A stretch of 64,000 nucleotides of DNA from Salinibacter altiplanensis (GTDB lineage Bacteria > Bacteroidota > Rhodothermia > Rhodothermales > Salinibacteraceae), in the NCBI RefSeq assembly GCF_002894645.1, contig NZ_NCQY01000023.1, forward strand, positions 78,698 through 142,697. Reading direction: 5' to 3'. A model generated the notes under the pieces. The model was not told the DNA's origin, made no database searches, and worked only from the letters and a program-made list of their open reading frames with translations. The position numbers were made by a program, and so were the translations under genes. Shown in pieces: positions 60,646 through 64,000 of this stretch; position 1 is the first letter of the stretch; each line of letters opens with the position of its first letter.

Positions 60646-61292
60646 CTACGCCGAGTCTATTGCCTGCTCCGGGTCAAACTCACACCGGAGCTGGGCACAG
60701 AGCTGCGCGATTGAGCCCTCGGGGCCATACATGATGGCCATATATGATGATCGCGCCGTCGGCCGAAATGCAGTCGTCGGCCCCCGGCGCGTAGTCTGTC
60801 GTGCCGTCCGGCCGCTCGATGGTTCGCACGATGAGCCCCTCGGCCCTGGAAGCCGACGGCCCGGTCGAGCACCCACTCGATCAGGAGTGAGAGGCAGCGG
60901 TCCACCCGGTCGCTGAGGGCAAGGTACGCCAGCACGCCGAGCCCCGCGGCCAGTACGAGCCCGCGCTGAAGCACTTCTGCGGGGGTGCCAGTGCTCGTAA
61001 ACGACAGGACGAACGTAGAAAGGGCCGTGACGAGGCCCGCATTTCCGACCAGCATCAGCGTCAGCGTGATGCGGCGCCGCACGGGGTGGTTGACCACGTG
61101 CTCGGCCTCGTCGGTCGTGAAACCAGTCCCCGTAATGATGGACCGGGCTTGAAAACGGGCGGTCTCTCTCGACAGGCCTGTAAGCATCAGCGCCCGCGTG
61201 GCAATCCGTGTTACGAGAATCGAGACGGCAACGACGGACAGCAGGATGAGGAGCGCCGCCATGCCGGCAGGCAGCCCTGGACCGAGGCGCAT
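60646..61292 (-). pseudogene. Frameshifted TrkA-C-type potassium channel-like gene
   Basis: The frame opens at 61292 (MRLGPGLPAGMAALLILL) and reads a membrane segment, then RETARFQARSIITGTGFTTDEAEHVVNHPVRRRITLTLMLVGNAGLVTALST and two more hydrophobic segments. At a run of four C on the + strand (60836-60839) an extra base shifts the frame. The correct continuation, GLIVRTIERPDGTTDYAPGA and then DDCISADGAIII, is in another frame and looks like a TrkA-C domain. A near-perfect 13-bp tandem duplication (60723-60735 and 60736-60748) shifts it again. Removing it restores IIMYGPEGSIAQLCAQLRCE to a stop at 60646. Two lesions make the protein nonfunctional. Confidence 0.82.
60723..60748. repeat. 13-bp near-perfect tandem duplication inside the channel pseudogene
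   Basis: GGCCATACATGAT (60723-60735) is followed by GGCCATATATGAT (60736-60748), differing at one base. The 13-base length breaks the reading frame of the TrkA-C part; deletion of one copy restores it exactly. Confidence 0.85.
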
Positions 61293-61423
61293 CGGGGACG
61301 GTTCTGCGTTTCGAGCACCGACCCGACGTTATACCAAATGCCGACGGTCATTGTGCACATTCGTGTGGGTGATACGGGAAGAGATCGTCGCGAGGCGCGT
61401 CTCATAAGCCGCGATGCCTCGTG

Positions 61424-61861
61424 CTATCCCTTTCCGGCCGGCTCCACGATTACGGTCGCCCGCATGGCTGCCTCGTGGGGCACGCAGAAGTAGCGGTACC
61501 GGCCCGGGGTCTCGAAGGTGTACTCGAACGTCTCGTCCGGGGCAAGATTGCCCGAGTGGAACGGGGCCGCACCCTCCGGAAGGCGCATGCTCTCCTCCAT
61601 CGTGGCCTCTTCGGAGTCGGCCGTGACCGTGTGGACAATGACAGAGCTGTTTTCCCAACGCACGGTCTCCCCAACCTCTACGCGGACTGTGTCTTTCGTG
61701 AAGGACAGGGTGTTCGTCATCCCGATGGTGACGGCCGGCTCCTCACTCGTTTGGGCGACGGCCGGTGTGGCAAGCGCTCCCATCCAGAGCACGAGCAGCC
61801 CGGCACTTCCGAGAAATTGAGGGGCAAGACGACCAATGCGTGTAGGCCAGAGCAAAGACAT
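61424..61861 (-). CDS. Plastocyanin/azurin-like cupredoxin
   Basis: A 145-residue exported blue-copper protein (signal peptide ending PAVAQ; ATG at 61861, 35 upstream codons trimmed). The copper ligands are a His in SSVIVHTVTAD and Cys-x2-His-x4-Met in YRYFCVPHEAAMRA, the type 1 copper set. Strand pattern VTIGMTNTLSFTKDTVRVEVGETVRWEN fits the cupredoxin fold. It would carry electrons in the periplasm. Its oxidase or donor is not in the window. Downstream on the minus strand comes the channel pseudogene. Confidence 0.88.
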   Translation of the reverse strand: MSLLWPTRIGRLAPQFLGSAGLLVLWMGALATPAVAQTSEEPAVTIGMTNTLSFTKDTVRVEVGETVRWENSSVIVHTVTADSEEATMEESMRLPEGAAPFHSGNLAPDETFEYTFETPGRYRYFCVPHEAAMRATVIVEPAGKG

Positions 61862-61980
61862 CGACACAGTAGTTCCAGGAGGGGTCAGTGAAAAACGCTC
61901 AACCGAGGGCGGAGCCCCGGGCCGAGTGCTTCGGGCCCGGGGCCGAACGCACCGTCCTCGTGTCACGGTGCCCGCAATCG

Positions 61981-63009
61981 TTACTCGCCACGCTGGCTCT
62001 CGATGTTGAGGTTCTCGAACATCACGTGCCAGAACGGAAGCTCCTTGCCATTGGGCAGCTGGAAGCCCGTGCTTACGTTGTTGTGCTCGAACTTGTGCTC
62101 GCCCTTCACAGGCATGAACGGCGCGACCATCAGGTGGAAGTGCTTGCGCGTGGGCGTCACTTCGCTGTCCGACGCGAGCTCGTAGCCCTCCGTCCGGACG
62201 TACTCGGTGAGCATTCCGTGGACCACGCGGGGCTTGTCGACGACCTCGCCGTTTTTCAGCACCGCACCCATGCCCCAGAAGGCAGCGTACGTGTATTCAG
62301 TGGGCATCAAGGGCGTCCCGACGCCGCTGAAGCCGTGGAGGAGGTGGTTGGTCACCACGCCGCCGAACGTCGGGAACTCGGGGCCGGCGGCGGAAAGCAT
62401 TTCACAGCAGCGCACCGCGTAGGTGTTGCCCTGCTTGTCTTCCCAGGAGGCCTTGAATTTGACCTGGTCCTCCGTCGTGGCGGCGTCGGTGGCCGTCACG
62501 TCCTGGGCTTTCAGCATCATGGACCCGCTTGGCATGGCCGTGCTCTTGTTGCCAAACGGCGTGGGACGGTCGAGCTGCGTAAACTGTCCGTTTTCAACCT
62601 CGCGGAAAGGAACGGGCACCCCCGTCACGCCCGGCGTGCCGGTGAAGGCGAGGGGCATCTCGGGGGTCCCGAAGACATCGCTGTCGAGCTCGCGCTGGTC
62701 CGGCAGCCCGACGAGCACACCGCCGCTGTTCTGCTCAACGGCGAACGAGAGGGGGCCGCCTAGCAGCTCGGGAGGATTCTCAACGTCCCGGTGGGCCTCC
62801 AGGTAGCCATCGGCCTGATTCATCTCCTGGAGTTGCATCAGCATCTTTTTCATGTTCTTGTCCTGGGCCTGCGTCGTGTTGGCGAGCAGGACGGCAAGCA
62901 CGGCCGCCGCCACCACGAGAAGCCCCGTTCGAAGTCGTCGTCCCTCATTCCTCTGGGAGGCGTTCGAAAAGAAAGGCAGGAAACGTGTAGGCAATGAAGT
63001 GCGAATCAT
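61981..63009 (-). CDS. Exported protein of unknown function with His-rich C-terminus
   Basis: A 342-residue protein (ATG at 63009) with a long N-terminal basic stretch before a hydrophobic segment and cleavage site (LAVLLANTTQAQ). The mature protein contains PPELLGGPLSFAVEQNSGG, PLAFTGTPGVTGVPVPF, TYAVRCCEMLSAAG with adjacent Cys, and NHLLHGFSGVGTPLMPTEYTYAAFWGMG. It ends with ptrKHFHLMVAPFMPVKGEH, then KFEHNNVSTGFQLPNGKELPFWH. The cluster of His near the end (KHFH, GEHKFEH, FWH) could bind metal. I recognise no family. It lies 119 bases upstream of the cupredoxin gene on the same strand, so a periplasmic copper or redox connection is conceivable. Confidence 0.65.
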   Translation of the reverse strand: MIRTSLPTRFLPFFSNASQRNEGRRLRTGLLVVAAAVLAVLLANTTQAQDKNMKKMLMQLQEMNQADGYLEAHRDVENPPELLGGPLSFAVEQNSGGVLVGLPDQRELDSDVFGTPEMPLAFTGTPGVTGVPVPFREVENGQFTQLDRPTPFGNKSTAMPSGSMMLKAQDVTATDAATTEDQVKFKASWEDKQGNTYAVRCCEMLSAAGPEFPTFGGVVTNHLLHGFSGVGTPLMPTEYTYAAFWGMGAVLKNGEVVDKPRVVHGMLTEYVRTEGYELASDSEVTPTRKHFHLMVAPFMPVKGEHKFEHNNVSTGFQLPNGKELPFWHVMFENLNIESQRGE

Positions 63010-63261
63010 GGGTCGTAGCGGGATTGGTGAAGGAGTGAAAAGAAGCCGCAGTGTCTGCACTGGCAGCACGGAGCCGCCCGTTTTGCTTCCGGTTTGTTCT
63101 GTAGGAGACCGTTCCATCATCGTTACGGCCCCCAATTTCCATCGCCCGTCTGCGGCCTCTTCTTGGAAACTTTGCTCTTGGCGTAACGCCTCCCTCCCCC
63201 GCCGAACCCAGTTGCCTGGAGGGAAACATTCACATCTGCAAAATCGCCCGCTCGCCCACAC

Positions 63262-64000
63262 ATGTGTCGCCTCTACAGCCTTCAGGCCACCCATCCGACC
63301 CGCTCCGCCTGCGAGCTGCTCGACGCCCAGAACGCGATGATCCAACAAAGCCGCCACGACGCTCGTGGCCTCTCCAACCCGCACGGCTGGGGCATGGGCC
63401 AGGTCACCAGCGGCACCACCTCCTGCTTCCGACAGGTGGAGCCCGCTGCCGAGAGCGAGTCGTACCGAAAAGAGGCCCTCACGACGGAGGGCACCACCGT
63501 GCTGACCCACGTCCGGCGGGCCACGGTCGGCGATCCCTCCCACGCCAATACCCACCCGTTTCGGCACGGCTCGGCACTTCTCATCCACAACGGCCACATC
63601 CCAGCCTTCGACGCCGTCCGGCCCCATCTGCTCGACCGGCTGTCCGACGAGCGAAAGCGATACATTCGGGGGAATACCGACAGTGAGCACGTCCTGGCCC
63701 TTCTCTTGCAACTCCGAGACGAGGCGCCGGACGCGCCGCTCCACGAGATCACGCGGGAGGCCCTCCAACGCATCCAGTCGTGGGTGGAGCACGAAGCCCC
63801 CAACGCTACGCCCGATCCCACCGACGCCGATACACAGTCCCTTTCCCACGACGAGCTGGAAGACATCCTGGCCCTGAATCTGCTGTGGACCGACGGCACC
63901 ACACTGGCCGGCTCTCGCCTCAACCGCACCCTCTGGACGCTCGACCGGTCCGGCGTTCGTGCCTGTCCCCTCTGTGGGGACGACCACGCCGACCCCCCCC
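63262..64000 (+). CDS. Class II glutamine amidotransferase, N-terminal part (runs off window)
   Basis: The frame from 63262 is open to the window end (246 codons). MCRLYSLQATHPT gives Cys2 as the Ntn nucleophile after Met removal. HGWGMG and later LTHVRRATVGDPSHANTHPFRHGSALLIHNGHI are the conserved glutaminase blocks (Arg, Asn-Gly oxyanion). RGNTDSEHVLALLL carries the Asp that binds the glutamine amino group. This matches stand-alone class II amidotransferases such as YafJ. A C-terminal region with CPLCGDDHAD suggests a zinc-binding pair, partly outside the window. The acceptor substrate is unknown. Confidence 0.85.
   Translation, partial: MCRLYSLQATHPTRSACELLDAQNAMIQQSRHDARGLSNPHGWGMGQVTSGTTSCFRQVEPAAESESYRKEALTTEGTTVLTHVRRATVGDPSHANTHPFRHGSALLIHNGHIPAFDAVRPHLLDRLSDERKRYIRGNTDSEHVLALLLQLRDEAPDAPLHEITREALQRIQSWVEHEAPNATPDPTDADTQSLSHDELEDILALNLLWTDGTTLAGSRLNRTLWTLDRSGVRACPLCGDDHADPP

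Overview
The window is chromosomal DNA from a high-GC, halophilic member of the Bacteroidota/Rhodothermota, most like Salinibacter. The evidence is the very acidic proteins (for example the Asp/Glu-rich insert in the S9 peptidase), TonB receptors with carboxypeptidase-like regulatory domains, a DUF4249 lipoprotein, a type IX secretion-like sorting domain on a secreted protease, a DUF5117-type metalloprotease, menaquinone synthesis (menB) and UpxY/NusG-like and DUF971 genes. No rRNA, tRNA, CRISPR array, insertion sequence or prophage was recognised. Species assignment is an inference from protein character.

1-13,750 is an iron and haem acquisition region, all on the + strand. It holds the end of a siderophore receptor, a small membrane protein with a PepSY reductase-like protein, a TonB-dependent haem receptor, hmuT, hmuU, an M28 peptidase inserted in the transporter cluster, hmuV, the haem-degrading hmuS, then a secreted protein built of four CbiX-like chelatase lobes, a small Cys-x2-Cys protein and a methyltransferase. 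Two nearly identical imperfect palindromes (2840-2858 and 10688-10706) lie upstream of the haem receptor and of the chelatase-like gene. They share an upstream TTGA at almost the same distance and look like operators of one metalloregulator. This is the best candidate for an undescribed system: a co-regulated haem import route with a periplasmic or secreted metallochelatase-like partner.

13,880-24,320 is an envelope region: an atypical subtilase with Glu at the usual His position and a C-terminal sorting domain, a stand-alone paralogue of its prodomain, two further TonB receptors, a rhodanese, a DUF4249 lipoprotein and a membrane protein. 24,780-28,210 carries a FabF-type ketosynthase, a hotdog thioesterase, and a ring-cleaving dioxygenase/carboxylesterase pair resembling MhqO/MhqD of quinone detoxification.

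28,340-44,840 is mostly housekeeping: priA, a NusG-like antiterminator, hrpB, a HAD phosphatase, a metzincin lipoprotein, MlaC, TolC, a DciA-like DUF721 protein, and the fabF-acpP pair. 45,225-48,920 carries metK, a lipoprotein, an ECF sigma factor and a DUF971 protein, with two clear intrinsic terminators. 49,330-64,000 contains a DUF2339 membrane protein, a helicase, a DPP-IV-like peptidase, menB, a GH113-like lipoprotein, L-2-hydroxyglutarate oxidase, an AhpD-like protein, a plastocyanin-like cupredoxin, an unknown secreted protein and the start of a class II glutamine amidotransferase.

Three decayed genes could be reconstructed by reading across frames: a Uma2 nuclease (30251-30658), an isoaspartyl peptidase reduced to its two ends (47095-47404) and a TrkA-C-type channel protein broken by a 1-base insertion and a 13-bp duplication (60646-61292). 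Exact 16- and 17-bp tandem duplications at 49032-49188 suggest the same kind of short-duplication mutation.
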